From Bifidobacterium erythrocebi (GTDB taxonomy: Bacteria > Actinomycetota > Actinomycetes > Actinomycetales > Bifidobacteriaceae): DNA of 52,298 nt. The translations under genes were made by a program, and so were the position numbers. Below are positions 33,283 through 42,256 of the stretch, piece after piece. How positions within the stretch are numbered: the stretch's first letter is position 1; each line of letters begins with the position of its first letter. The stretch covers positions 1 through 52,298 of the forward strand of contig NZ_JAAIIF010000017.1 of the NCBI RefSeq assembly GCF_012932675.1, in the 5' to 3' direction. The notes beneath the pieces are model-generated. The model did not search any database, was not told where the DNA came from, and was given only the letters and a program-made list of their open reading frames with translations.

Positions 33283-34353
33283 ATGGCTATTTTCCCTCCG
33301 AAACCACAGATGCCCGCTCAGCCCGCACCGGCACACATGCCCGCGTCTGCCGCAGCACCAACATTGGCCGCAGACGACGTCAAGCAGGCGAAGGCTCTGG
33401 CGGATCGCATCCGCGCACGCTTCTCGCAGACCCTGATCGGCCAGGAGCATCTGCGCGAGTCCCTGATTCTCACCATGGTGGCCGGCGGCCACATCCTCAT
33501 CGAATCCGTGCCCGGCCTGGCCAAGACCACCGCCGCACAGACCCTGGCGACGTCGGTTTCCGGCACGTTCAAGCGCATCCAGTGCACGCCCGACCTCATG
33601 CCGTCCGATATCGTCGGCACGCAGGTCTTCGACTTCGCCACGCAGAAGTTCACCACGCAGGTCGGCCCGATCCACGCCAACTTCGTGCTGCTGGACGAAA
33701 TCAACCGTTCCAATGCCAAAACCCAGTCCGCCATGCTTGAGGCCATGGCCGAAGGCGCCAGCACCATCGGCGGCGAGCGCATCGCCCTGCCGAAGCCGTT
33801 CATGGTGATTGCCACGCAGAACCCCATCGAGGAGGAGGGCACGTTCGCGTTGCCCGAGGCGCAGATGGACCGTTTCATGATGAAGGCCGTCATGACCTAT
33901 CCCACCGCCGACGAGGAAAAGCGCATGCTGGCGCTGCTCACGCGCCGTGGTTCCGACATGATCGACCCGATGCAGCTGCAGGGCGACCGCCTGTCCATGC
34001 GTGATGTGGAGTTCCTGCGTGCGGCCGCCAAGCGCGTGTACGTGTCGGACGCGATCATGCAGTATGCGGTCGATATCGCGGCGACGTCGCGTGGTGCCGG
34101 CTCCCACCCCGTGCAGGGCCTGGGTTCCCTGGTGCGTTTGGGTGCTTCCCCGCGTGCGTCGATCGCGCTGGTGCGCATCGGCCAGGCGAACGCGCTGCTC
34201 AAGGGCCGCGAGTATGTGATTCCGGAGGATGTGAAGTCCGTGGTGGCCGACGTGCTGCGGCATCGTCTGGTGCTGACGTTCGAGGCGCTGGCCGACGGCG
34301 TGACCGCCGATCAGGTGGTCGATCGCATCGTGCAGGCGGTTCCCGTTCCGTGA
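33283..34353 (+). CDS. MoxR-family AAA+ ATPase
   Basis: A 356-residue chaperone-like AAA+ ATPase. A Pro/Ala-rich N-terminus (1-30) is followed by the AAA core with Walker A SVPGLAKT, Walker B VLLDEIN, sensor 1 ATQNP and the MoxR-type EEEGTFALPEAQMDRF segment; the C-terminal lid domain contains GASPRASIAL. MoxR proteins work with VWA-domain proteins, often to assemble or activate complexes at the envelope. It is first gene of a six-gene operon with 1-4 base overlaps (33283-38803), which carries the matching DUF58 and VWA partners. Confidence 0.95.
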   Translation: MAIFPPKPQMPAQPAPAHMPASAAAPTLAADDVKQAKALADRIRARFSQTLIGQEHLRESLILTMVAGGHILIESVPGLAKTTAAQTLATSVSGTFKRIQCTPDLMPSDIVGTQVFDFATQKFTTQVGPIHANFVLLDEINRSNAKTQSAMLEAMAEGASTIGGERIALPKPFMVIATQNPIEEEGTFALPEAQMDRFMMKAVMTYPTADEEKRMLALLTRRGSDMIDPMQLQGDRLSMRDVEFLRAAAKRVYVSDAIMQYAVDIAATSRGAGSHPVQGLGSLVRLGASPRASIALVRIGQANALLKGREYVIPEDVKSVVADVLRHRLVLTFEALADGVTADQVVDRIVQAVPVP

Positions 34354-35402
34354 TCGACGCGATGACTGCCGGTCGAAACGCCCGTATGGCGGCGCAGACG
34401 CAGGCGGATCAGCCGTTGCCGTTGCGTGCCGCGGCTTCGCCCGATCCGATCAGGGCGAAGATCGAGGCCATGGGCAATCGGCTGAATCTGCCGACCGTGG
34501 CCAAGGCGCTGGGTGTTATCGAAGGCGAACATTCGTCGCGGCGTTCCGGCGGCGCGGATGAGCTGATGGACGTGCGCGCCTATGAGGCGGGTGACGAGGC
34601 GCGTCTGATCGAGTGGAAGACCAGTGCGCGTCAGGGTCGTCCTATGGTGATCCGGCGTGAGCGTCTGGTCACGTCCCGCGTGTGGCTGCTGCTTGATGTG
34701 GGCCGTGAGATGACCGCTTCGTGCGCTTCGGGCGAGCTGGCGTACCAGGTCGCGGCGAATGCGCTGCGCATGTTCGCGGCGTTGTCGTTGCGCCGTTCCG
34801 ATGAGATCTCGCTGGTGTTCGGCGATGCGGCGAGTATTACGCGCGTACCGTTCAACGGTGATTTCTGCCAGTTCGAGCGCACGTTGGATGGCGCGTTGGA
34901 TCGCAAGTGGGAGCATGGGCGCAATATCGACGCGCTGCTCACGTATGCGCGGCGTATCAAGGATCGTAATGCGCTGATCGTGCTGGCGACCGACGAGCAT
35001 GCGCTGACCAAGGATCATCTCAAGGAGATCCATCGCATCACGCGCACCCATCCGCTGACGCTGATCGACGTGGCGACGGCGAACCCGTTTGAGGTGGGGC
35101 GCGGCCGGGCTGTTGTCGACGCGCGGTCGCAGCGCCGTCTTCCGGCTTTTCTGCGCGACAGGCGTGCCGCCGTGGAGGTGAACACGCACCGCGAATATAT
35201 GGCCACGGCGTTGGAACGTGAGCTGTCGCATATGGGAGGGCATATGATCCGCGCCGGTTCCAGCGAGGCGATGTTCGATGATTTCGTGCGGCTGGTGTCT
35301 CGTGCGCTGGCCCGCGATACGCGCAATCTGGTGGCACCTGCGGCGGGTGCGGCGTCTTCCGCGTCCGCGTCTTCCTCCGTGCTGGCGGGAGGCGACCAAT
35401 GA
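34350..35402 (+). CDS. DUF58 domain protein
   Basis: A 350-residue protein starting at GTG, which overlaps the moxR stop by 4 bases. It contains the DUF58 signature VRAYEAGDEARLIEWKTSAR (residues ~71-90) followed by a VWA-like segment LLLDVGREMTA in which the MIDAS DxSxS is altered (DVGRE), so metal binding is doubtful. The Ser/Ala-rich C-terminus is short. DUF58 proteins nearly always accompany MoxR ATPases and are thought to be part of the same machinery. Confidence 0.93.
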   Translation: MIDAMTAGRNARMAAQTQADQPLPLRAAASPDPIRAKIEAMGNRLNLPTVAKALGVIEGEHSSRRSGGADELMDVRAYEAGDEARLIEWKTSARQGRPMVIRRERLVTSRVWLLLDVGREMTASCASGELAYQVAANALRMFAALSLRRSDEISLVFGDAASITRVPFNGDFCQFERTLDGALDRKWEHGRNIDALLTYARRIKDRNALIVLATDEHALTKDHLKEIHRITRTHPLTLIDVATANPFEVGRGRAVVDARSQRRLPAFLRDRRAAVEVNTHREYMATALERELSHMGGHMIRAGSSEAMFDDFVRLVSRALARDTRNLVAPAAGAASSASASSSVLAGGDQ

Positions 35403-35977
35403 TGCTTCATACCCCTTTGATTTCGTCCGTTCCGCTGCGCTTTTCGGTTGTGACGCTGGCCTTGAACACCGACGGATTGCAGCCGGTCGGCCAGGTCGAC
35501 CTGTCCACGCCGCTGATTGTCACCGCGGTGCTTGCCACGCTGCTTGCCGTGGCGCTCATCGTGGCCGTCGTACTGCTGTCACGTCCTCGACGCACCCGCG
35601 AGAAGCCGCAGCCGCGCGGCGCGCATCTGGACAGCACCGCCAAGACGTCGTGGCACCGGCGCATCGACGATGTGGTGCGTCGCTACCATGACGAGAAGAT
35701 CGACCGTGAGACCGCGTTCATCGAATTGGCGGCGATCTGCCGTGGCATCGCCTCCGCGCACACCGGCCGCGACCTGCGCGCGCACACGCTGACCGATATT
35801 CGACGCGAGCCGCGCAACTCCTCGACCCGTACCGGATTGGACACGCTGCGCATGACCATCGCGGCCCTGTACCCGCCTGAATTCGCGGATGAGACGGTGG
35901 ACACGCATGCCCGCGAGGTGAGCGTCGACGACGCCGCCGGGTGGGCGTCTACGCTGGTGGAAAGGTGGGGACGCTGA
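35399..35977 (+). CDS. Single-pass membrane protein of the MoxR operon
   Basis: A 192-residue protein with a membrane helix near 36-60 (LIVTAVLATLLAVALIVAVVLL), a basic stop-transfer RPRRTREK and a helical cytoplasmic domain (80-192, WHRRIDDVVRRYHDEKIDRETAFIELAAICR). The position in the operon and the plan match the DUF4381-like members of MoxR/VWA loci, but the sequence is not clearly recognisable. It overlaps the DUF58 stop by 4 bases (ATGA). Confidence 0.82.
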   Translation: MMLHTPLISSVPLRFSVVTLALNTDGLQPVGQVDLSTPLIVTAVLATLLAVALIVAVVLLSRPRRTREKPQPRGAHLDSTAKTSWHRRIDDVVRRYHDEKIDRETAFIELAAICRGIASAHTGRDLRAHTLTDIRREPRNSSTRTGLDTLRMTIAALYPPEFADETVDTHAREVSVDDAAGWASTLVERWGR

Positions 35978-37041
35978 TGCAGCTTTCCTGGCAAAGCCCC
36001 TGGGCCGCGCTGGTCGGGGTGATGGTCGCGCTGGCGATCATCGTTCTGGCCCTCGCGTTCGCCCGCAAGCATGACGCGGATGACGCGCTGCACGTGTTCT
36101 CCATGGCCGACGATCTGGCCACCGAACGCGCCTCGCAGCTGCTGCGCCAATGGCGCATCCTGAACCGTGTGGCCGCGGCCTTGCTCGCCGTGGCGCTGCT
36201 GCTGACCTTCGTGCTCGTCGCGCGCCCGGCCAGCGTCGATCAGGGCGAGGAACGCTCCAGCAGCCGAGACATTGTGCTGTGCCTTGACGTTTCCGGCTCC
36301 ACACTGCCCTACGATCGTGAGGTCATCGACACCTACCGCGACCTCGTCTCGCATTTCCAGGGCGAGCGCATCGGCATGAGCATCTTCAACTCCACGTCGC
36401 GTACCGTGTTCCCGCTTACCGACGATTACGATCTCGTCAGCCACCAGCTGGAACTCGCCAGCAAGGCGCTCAGCGGCGTGCAGTCGCAGGACGACATCGA
36501 CAAGATGAGCGAAGAGGACTACCAGCGCATCTCCGACTGGCTTGAAGGCACGCAGAACCGCAAGGACGCCACCTCGCTGATCGGCGACGGCGTGGTCTCC
36601 TGCGCGGCCATGCTGCCCGGCTTCACCTATGGCTCCGCAAGTTCCCAGGGCAGCACCGAGCGCACGCGCGCGGCATCCATCGTGCTCGCCACCGACAATG
36701 TCGTGTCCGGCACGCCCGTGTACACGCTCAAGCAGGCGCTCAACCTGACATCCAAGGCGAATATCACCGTGGACGGCCTGTTCTCCGGCCCCGAGGCGAG
36801 CGAGAAGGACAGCACCACCACGGATATGCGCAACCTGATCGAATCGCATCACGGCACTTTCCTCACCCAGTCGAGCGGCACCACCGTGAACGAGCTCGTG
36901 CGCGACATCGACACGCGCCGCAACAAGGAAAGCCGCGCCACGTCCAAGGCCTCGATGGTGGACGATCCCGCATGGTGGGTGCTCGCGTTGGCCGTGGCGG
37001 TGGCCTTGTGGCTGCTGGTCGTCTGGAGGTTGAAGCGATGA
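35977..37041 (+). CDS. VWA-domain membrane protein (BatA-like), first copy
   Basis: A 354-residue protein with N-terminal membrane helices (~6-28 and ~66-86), a VWA domain (~98-310) with an intact MIDAS start DVSGST (Asp104), later TSLIGDGV and the ATDN segment, and a C-terminal membrane helix (~330-350) ending WRLKR. It is likely to act as a metal-dependent adhesion or interaction domain with the MoxR ATPase. The start at 35977 overlaps the previous stop by one base; the longer frame from 35941 is not needed. Confidence 0.92.
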   Translation: MQLSWQSPWAALVGVMVALAIIVLALAFARKHDADDALHVFSMADDLATERASQLLRQWRILNRVAAALLAVALLLTFVLVARPASVDQGEERSSSRDIVLCLDVSGSTLPYDREVIDTYRDLVSHFQGERIGMSIFNSTSRTVFPLTDDYDLVSHQLELASKALSGVQSQDDIDKMSEEDYQRISDWLEGTQNRKDATSLIGDGVVSCAAMLPGFTYGSASSQGSTERTRAASIVLATDNVVSGTPVYTLKQALNLTSKANITVDGLFSGPEASEKDSTTTDMRNLIESHHGTFLTQSSGTTVNELVRDIDTRRNKESRATSKASMVDDPAWWVLALAVAVALWLLVVWRLKR

Positions 37042-38120
37042 ACACGTTCACTTTCTCGCCGCTGCTCGGCTGGGCCGTGGGCGGAACGATCGCGCTGGTG
37101 ATGCTGGTGCTGGCGATCGTGGAGGTCGTGCGCCATACGTTCGGCGATGCGGGTGACGAGACGATGCTCGCCTGCGTGCGCCGCATGCTGATCTGCCTGA
37201 CGGTGGGCGCGATGGCGCTCGGCCCGAGCATGGTGGTTTCGACCACCAGCCGTGCGGTGAACAACACCGATGTGGTGATGGCCGTGGATGTGACCGGTTC
37301 GATGGCCGTCAAGGATGCGACCTACGGTTCGGCCGAACTGACCACGCGTCTGCAGGCCGCCAAGCAGGCAGTGAACGACGTGACGAAGGCGTATGCGGAC
37401 TCCAGCTTCGCCGCGGTGCGTTTCGGCGCGTCCGGCACGCTTGATGTTCCGCTCACGCCCGACGCGGCCGCGATCCGCAACTGGGCCGCCACGCTGGCGC
37501 CCGAAGCGACGAGCGTATCGTCCGGCTCCTCGCTGGACGCGCCGCTCGACCAGCTCATCACCACGCTCAAGGACATCCGCACCGCGCATCCCGACGATGC
37601 GATCGTGCTGTATGTGATCACCGACGGCGAGCAGACCTCCGCACAGTCCAGACGCACGTTCTCCACGTTGCGCCACTACATCAACGATGCGATCGTGGTG
37701 GGCGTGGGCTCCACGCAGGGCGGCAGGATCCCGCTGATCAAGGACGGCGTATCGTCCGACTCGTCTTCCGGCTCGTCTTCTGATTCTTCGGATTCTTCTG
37801 ATTCTTCCAATTCCAAGGATTCCGACACGCAGCAGTGGGTCACCGACCCCGACACCAAGCAGCCGGGCGTCTCGAAGATGGACGAGACCACACTGAAGAA
37901 CCTGGCCGACGAACTCGGCGGCAGCGTGGTGACGCTCTCCGCAACCAACACCATGGCGAACGGGCGTTCCGCCGAGGCCTCGAAGAAATGGAGCGTGGGC
38001 ACGACCGCCAAGCAACGCACCCGCACGAATCCCGTGGTCTGGCCGTTGGCCGCCGTGGCACTCGTGCTGATCGCCTGGGAGATGGGATCGATGATCGCAA
38101 CATCGAGGAGACTGCTATGA
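37038..38120 (+). CDS. VWA-domain membrane protein (BatB-like), second copy
   Basis: A 360-residue protein with two N-terminal membrane helices (~10-32 and ~48-68), a VWA domain (~78-310) with MIDAS DVTGSM (Asp84), the DALDQ-equivalent region SGSSLDAPLDQL and TDGEQ, and a C-terminal helix (~332-352). A Ser/Asp run (about 235-258, SSSDSSDSSDSSNSKDSD) interrupts the domain late and looks like a flexible loop. It overlaps the preceding gene by 4 bases. Confidence 0.92.
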   Translation: MNTFTFSPLLGWAVGGTIALVMLVLAIVEVVRHTFGDAGDETMLACVRRMLICLTVGAMALGPSMVVSTTSRAVNNTDVVMAVDVTGSMAVKDATYGSAELTTRLQAAKQAVNDVTKAYADSSFAAVRFGASGTLDVPLTPDAAAIRNWAATLAPEATSVSSGSSLDAPLDQLITTLKDIRTAHPDDAIVLYVITDGEQTSAQSRRTFSTLRHYINDAIVVGVGSTQGGRIPLIKDGVSSDSSSGSSSDSSDSSDSSNSKDSDTQQWVTDPDTKQPGVSKMDETTLKNLADELGGSVVTLSATNTMANGRSAEASKKWSVGTTAKQRTRTNPVVWPLAAVALVLIAWEMGSMIATSRRLL

Positions 38121-38803
38121 GCAAGAAGACGAAAGCCCGCGCACAGGCCCGAACCGCGGCCGACGCGATTGCAGATGCCAAAACCGCGAACGCAGCCGGC
38201 AATGCGATAGTCGGATCGGAAATCCCCCTCGACCCGCACGCGCACACCGTCAAGGCGCGCGCATCGCTCGCCATACGCGTGATCATGGCGATAGTCGCCG
38301 TGGCGGCGCTCGTGTTCGCGGTCCTCGCCGGACTGAACATCTCGGCCTCCACACGATTCAACCAGGCGACGGCATCATTGAACCGGAACCTGAAACAGGC
38401 CACCCAAGACGACGCCGACCTGGACGCGCTGAACGCCAGCCAACAGCAAACCGACGCACAGTTCGAAGACGCGGCACGGCTCAACATCGCCCTGCTACCG
38501 CAACTGCGGCAGGCAATCGCAGCCAACGCAGCCGTCTCCGCCGAACTGACCAAACGCATCGGCCAGGAACTCGCCGCGCAAAAAGGCACCGACACCAACA
38601 ACGGCAACAGCGGCAACGCCGAAATCGAAGGCGCAACCACCAAGGATTCCAAGAACAGCAACGGCAGCGGCCTGACCGACGAGCAGAAAAAACAGGTGGA
38701 GGAACTGCTCAAGGCGAACCAGCAATCCACCGACACCAACCCGTCCACAAACACCCAGACCGACAAAGCCAACAAGAAGCAGCAGACCGCCAAGCCCTGG
38801 TGA
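38117..38803 (+). CDS. Coiled-coil membrane protein closing the MoxR operon
   Basis: A 228-residue protein with a basic N-terminus, one membrane helix (~55-77, VIMAIVAVAALVFAVLAGLN), an extracellular helical region (80-160, Gln/Asp/Ala-rich, probable coiled coil) and an Asn/Ser/Thr/Gln-rich tail. It resembles bifidobacterial proteins annotated as DUF6466 from memory; no function is known. The start overlaps the VWA stop by 4 bases. It probably ends the operon; the 100-base gap behind it has no clear terminator. Confidence 0.8.
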   Translation: MSKKTKARAQARTAADAIADAKTANAAGNAIVGSEIPLDPHAHTVKARASLAIRVIMAIVAVAALVFAVLAGLNISASTRFNQATASLNRNLKQATQDDADLDALNASQQQTDAQFEDAARLNIALLPQLRQAIAANAAVSAELTKRIGQELAAQKGTDTNNGNSGNAEIEGATTKDSKNSNGSGLTDEQKKQVEELLKANQQSTDTNPSTNTQTDKANKKQQTAKPW

Positions 38804-38903
38804 TGGTGGTTCTTTGTGACAAACATGTGATGACCGCCGGAAGCTCCGTCCACATCCCCCGCACAGCTGGACAGCGCCCCGGCACCTCCCGTTCAATGGA
38901 CGC

Positions 38904-39236
38904 ATGACCATCACATCACTCTCAGGAAACAGCACACAGCCGCTCTTCAACACCACGGCACCGACATTCGGCACCACCTGCCCATGCCTCACCGTCGCGG
39001 CGAACGGACGCCAACGCATCACCGCGCTCGCCGCGAACAGCGCCTCCATCCACGGCTCCATACACGAGACCCTGGCGACGGCGCACGGCATCGACTGGAA
39101 CGGCAAGGCCGCCAACCATTACCGCGACCGCATCGCCACGGTACGCAACTCGTTGAGCGCGCACGACGATGAGGCACGTTCGACCGCGCAGGTGGCACAG
39201 GTATCGCAGGTCGCACTGCCGCAAGGAGGCGCATGA
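38904..39236 (+). CDS. Small WXG-like helical protein, partner of the hydrolase
   Basis: A 110-residue protein with the WXG100 layout: a helix, a turn with W65-N66-G67 (IDWNGKAANHY) and a second helix (RDRIATVRNSLSAHDDEARSTA). The family match is by pattern only. No YxxxD/E signal follows, so if exported it would depend on its partner. The gene ends in an ATGA overlap with the hydrolase gene, so the two are translated together, as is typical for type VII secretion chaperone/effector pairs. The ribosome binding site is weak (TGGACGC before ATG). Confidence 0.72.
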   Translation: MTITSLSGNSTQPLFNTTAPTFGTTCPCLTVAANGRQRITALAANSASIHGSIHETLATAHGIDWNGKAANHYRDRIATVRNSLSAHDDEARSTAQVAQVSQVALPQGGA

Positions 39237-40852
39237 TGGGATGGCAGGTCACCTCATACATATACGGCGGGCATCAGTCAGCACCCGCCACACAGGAGGA
39301 CTACCGCCGCGTGGCCACGTCGTTGGACGACGCGGGCGGCAAGCTCGTCGCACACGGCATCGCATGGCGGCAGGCGGCCATGGACCTTGCCCGCGATCGC
39401 GCCAGCGTACCGCTCTGCCCGGTGATATCCGGCGAATCGGCGGTTCCCGTGGCCTCGCGTTCCGTGGCCGTCACCGGCTGCGTCGCATCCTCTCCGACCA
39501 CCGGCGCGATGGCATCCTCGCTGTCGTCTGGAAGCATAGGCACGGCAAGTGCCATGGGCACGGCAGGCACGACCACGCACGGCACGCTCCCCTACGAACG
39601 GCTCATCGCCTTATGCAACGAGAACGCCAGGAACTGCGATGCGGACGGCATGCAGCTGCGCAAGATGGCCGATCTGCTGGTCCGCGCCCACAGTCTGTAC
39701 AGCGAGGCCGAATGGAAGGCGCGGCGTGCGTTCAACGAGACCGGACAGACCGTGACCAAGGCGTTCCCAGGCTGGACGTCGCTGGGCATGCTGGGGCTGA
39801 TTCTCGGCGGATTGGGCGCAAGCTGGATCAACGAGGGCAAGCCGAAACCATCCGCGGCGTCATGGGTGACGGCACCGTTCCAGGAAGGGTATCTTTCCGG
39901 CATCGGCTCGCTGATATCAGGAACATCGTTCGCCAAGGGCCTGTTCTCCACCGACGAGGTGAACCAGTCCGCAGGCAAGATCAGCAAGTATTCCGCTCCG
40001 CTGAAGAACGTCGCGCAGGGCAACACCCTGACCGTGCGGCGCGTGCGCTCGACCGTCGATATGGTCGGTCCGAGCACGTCCGTGGCGGAATCGTTGGAGA
40101 ACCTGCGCAGACTCGGCGAAGACAAGTACAAACTGGGGTCGGGACTGCAATATGCCACCATCGCCGTGCAACGGTATAAGCGCGAAGACGGGACGAATGC
40201 CTGGCTGGTGACGATTCCGGGCACGGACGGGCATGCCGATTCACCGTTTGGTTGGGAGCAGAACATCGAGCTGATGAGCGATGACCCCGAGCAGCGCAAG
40301 CAGGCGGACAGTTCGCGCATGGTGGTGGAGGCGATGCGCAAGGCCGGAATCCGTTCCGACGAGCCGGTGGCGCTGATCGGGCATTCCCAGGGCGGTATTG
40401 TGGCGGCTCAGATCGCCGCCGATCGGGCCGATGAATACAACATCAGCCATGTGGTGACCGCCGGATCGCCGGTGGCGAATCATCCCATCCCTGAGAAGAC
40501 GTGGGTGACCAGCATCGAGATGAACGACGAGCTGGTGGCCGCGCTGGATGGTGCGCAGAATCCTCAGACGGAGAACTGGCTGACCGTTCGCGCCACAGTG
40601 GAGCCCAGCGCGCCCCAGGTGGTGGAGGATGGCGTCATCATCCCCCGTTCCAACCCATATGCCGCGGCACAGGTGCCGACCGCCTCGGAAGGGCAGGAGC
40701 TCAGCCATTGGCTGAAGTACCATCAGGCCGCATACCAGAACGCCAGCGATCTAGGCTCTCCCGCAGTGGAGAAGCATGAGCGGCATTTCGCCGGTGTGAT
40801 CGATGGCAAACTGCGCGAGACCTTGTATTACGAGGGGCGTATGTCGTACTGA
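39236..40852 (+). CDS. Alpha/beta hydrolase with N-terminal helical (WXG/LXG-like) region
   Basis: A 538-residue protein. The first ~175 residues are helical, in two parts: ~15-55 (SLDDAGGKLVAHGIAWRQAA) and ~120-175 (ERLIALCNENARN to MADLLVRAHSLYSEAEWKA), joined by a Ser/Thr/Ala-rich linker. This resembles secretion domains of type VII effectors. A small hydrophobic Gly-rich stretch (LGMLGLILGGLGASW) follows. The C-terminal half is an alpha/beta hydrolase with an oxyanion-type IPGTDG and nucleophile elbow GHSQGG (Ser384), so probably a lipase or esterase. AAGGAGG lies 6 bases before ATG 39236; ATG 39233 is an alternative. No classical signal peptide is seen. It overlaps the WXG-like gene. Confidence 0.85.
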   Translation: MGWQVTSYIYGGHQSAPATQEDYRRVATSLDDAGGKLVAHGIAWRQAAMDLARDRASVPLCPVISGESAVPVASRSVAVTGCVASSPTTGAMASSLSSGSIGTASAMGTAGTTTHGTLPYERLIALCNENARNCDADGMQLRKMADLLVRAHSLYSEAEWKARRAFNETGQTVTKAFPGWTSLGMLGLILGGLGASWINEGKPKPSAASWVTAPFQEGYLSGIGSLISGTSFAKGLFSTDEVNQSAGKISKYSAPLKNVAQGNTLTVRRVRSTVDMVGPSTSVAESLENLRRLGEDKYKLGSGLQYATIAVQRYKREDGTNAWLVTIPGTDGHADSPFGWEQNIELMSDDPEQRKQADSSRMVVEAMRKAGIRSDEPVALIGHSQGGIVAAQIAADRADEYNISHVVTAGSPVANHPIPEKTWVTSIEMNDELVAALDGAQNPQTENWLTVRATVEPSAPQVVEDGVIIPRSNPYAAAQVPTASEGQELSHWLKYHQAAYQNASDLGSPAVEKHERHFAGVIDGKLRETLYYEGRMSY

Positions 40853-40913
40853 CCGCGTCGGTCGCAGCCGTTCTCAGCATGCATTGGCGTCTCAGCACCA
40901 GATAATGTGCAAC

Positions 40914-40994
40914 GGTACGCATCGGTACACATTCGTGTACATCGGTGTACATTCGTGCACATTGGTACACATTCGTATACAATGGTACGCATTC
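40914..40994. repeat. 20-bp-period operator-like array upstream of the AAA ATPase gene
   Basis: Four tandem units of about 20 bases starting at 40924, 40944, 40964 and 40984, preceded by a half unit. Each unit holds GGTACACATTC or a close variant followed by GTGTACATC-type sequence, so GTACAC-ATTC-GTGTAC inverted repeats recur every two helical turns. The array lies 37 bases before the ATPase start and includes TATACAAT, a possible -10 region. It looks like cooperative binding sites for a regulator, possibly the ATPase itself. Confidence 0.8.
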
Positions 40995-41030
40995 AGTCAG
41001 TCGAAGCTCGATCCAGCAGAAAGCACCATT

Positions 41031-42176
41031 ATGGCCATGAATCCGTTCAAGCCAACCGCGGGGAAAATGCCCCCCATCCTCATTGGTCGAGAGCCGGCAA
41101 TCCAAGCGTTCACCGAGGGACTCGACAACGGCACAGGAGCGCCCGGGCGCATTATGCTGGTCACCGCCCAACGCGGTTTCGGCAAAACCGTACTGCTCAC
41201 CGAATTCAGGAAAATCGCAGCGGAACGCAAATGGGAGACCATCTCCGAAACCGCATCGCCCGGCATCGCGCAACGACTTATCAGCGCCATCGCCCCGTCA
41301 GGCATGCACCTCAGCCAAGCAAACGTAAGCCCCTCAATCAGTATTCCGGGAATCGCGAGCGCAAGCCTCGGTCAGCTCAGCCTTTCGGCATCCAATGCGC
41401 CGCTCACCCTGCGCAATGCCATAGAAAAACGGTTGGAGAGCAATAAAATCGGCAAAGGGAAGGGCATCCTCATCACCATTGACGAGACGCAGGCCGCCAG
41501 TCTTGACGACCTTATCACCATCGCAACAGCCGTCCAGCATGTCACTACGGCCATTGACGAAACCGACGTTCCGGACGAGGACAAGAAGGGCGTCGCCATC
41601 GTGTTCGCCGGCCTGCCCTCTACGGTCAACGATCTGGTCAACGATAACGTCACTACGTTCCTGCGCAGGGCACTACGCTGTGAGCTCGATGATGTTCCCC
41701 TGTTGGAGGTCAAGAACGCATTTCTCAAGTCCGTTGCGGATTCAGGGAAGACCATAAGCGATGAAGAAGCGTGGCGTGCGGCACAGGCCACCGGAGGCTA
41801 CCCGTATATGGTGCAGCTTGTCGGCTATTACATGTGGCAGTCGGCGCAACGCAGAAATGCGCAGACCATCACCGCGTCCGACGTGGATTCCGGCATACTC
41901 GATGCACAAATCGCCTTCGATGATGCCGTCTGCGCGCCGGCGCTGGATGAATTGAAAACCGCCGAGCTGCAATTCCTCAACGCCATGGCCGTTGATGCGC
42001 CGAACGCTTCCAAGGTCAGCGATTTGGAGCAGCGGACGAAACGCAGCCGCAGCTGGGTGAACAAATACCGCACATCGCTCATTCGGGACAAGATTATTCG
42101 GCCGGCCGGGCATGGCCTGCTGGAATTCGCCATGCCCCAATTGGGTTCATACCTCAAGACCCGTCTGGATCAATAG
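41031..42176 (+). CDS. AAA-type ATPase with C-terminal winged-helix region
   Basis: A 381-residue protein: GREPAIQAF, Walker A AQRGFGKT (~46-53), Walker B ILITIDETQ (~146-154), sensor-type FAGLPS, then a lid and a C-terminal region with KRSRSWVNKYRTSLIRDK, which looks like a DNA-binding winged helix (~330-381). The plan resembles ORC/Cdc6-like and archaeal-type AAA_16 ATPases in bacteria, whose roles are mostly unknown. The frame is open upstream to 40803, but that part lies across the repeat array, so ATG 41031 (or 41037) is chosen; the ribosome binding site is weak. It is a single gene between the hydrolase and coaBC. Confidence 0.85.
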   Translation: MAMNPFKPTAGKMPPILIGREPAIQAFTEGLDNGTGAPGRIMLVTAQRGFGKTVLLTEFRKIAAERKWETISETASPGIAQRLISAIAPSGMHLSQANVSPSISIPGIASASLGQLSLSASNAPLTLRNAIEKRLESNKIGKGKGILITIDETQAASLDDLITIATAVQHVTTAIDETDVPDEDKKGVAIVFAGLPSTVNDLVNDNVTTFLRRALRCELDDVPLLEVKNAFLKSVADSGKTISDEEAWRAAQATGGYPYMVQLVGYYMWQSAQRRNAQTITASDVDSGILDAQIAFDDAVCAPALDELKTAELQFLNAMAVDAPNASKVSDLEQRTKRSRSWVNKYRTSLIRDKIIRPAGHGLLEFAMPQLGSYLKTRLDQ

Positions 42177-42256
42177 CCACTCCCCCCGCAGCAATCCATC
42201 GCCTCATACCAGCCAAGCGAAAAGCGGGGCCTGGGCGGCTCGTTTGCAACGGTTTG

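Noticed and set aside
33283..38803. MoxR/DUF58/VWA operon as a novel system
   Set aside because: Gene content and order match the widespread MoxR-VWA (Bat-like) loci; only the last small membrane protein is genus-specific.
40914..40994. Iteron origin of an integrated plasmid
   Set aside because: No rep, partition, integrase or attachment-site signals are visible, and the flanks are housekeeping genes; an operator array is simpler.
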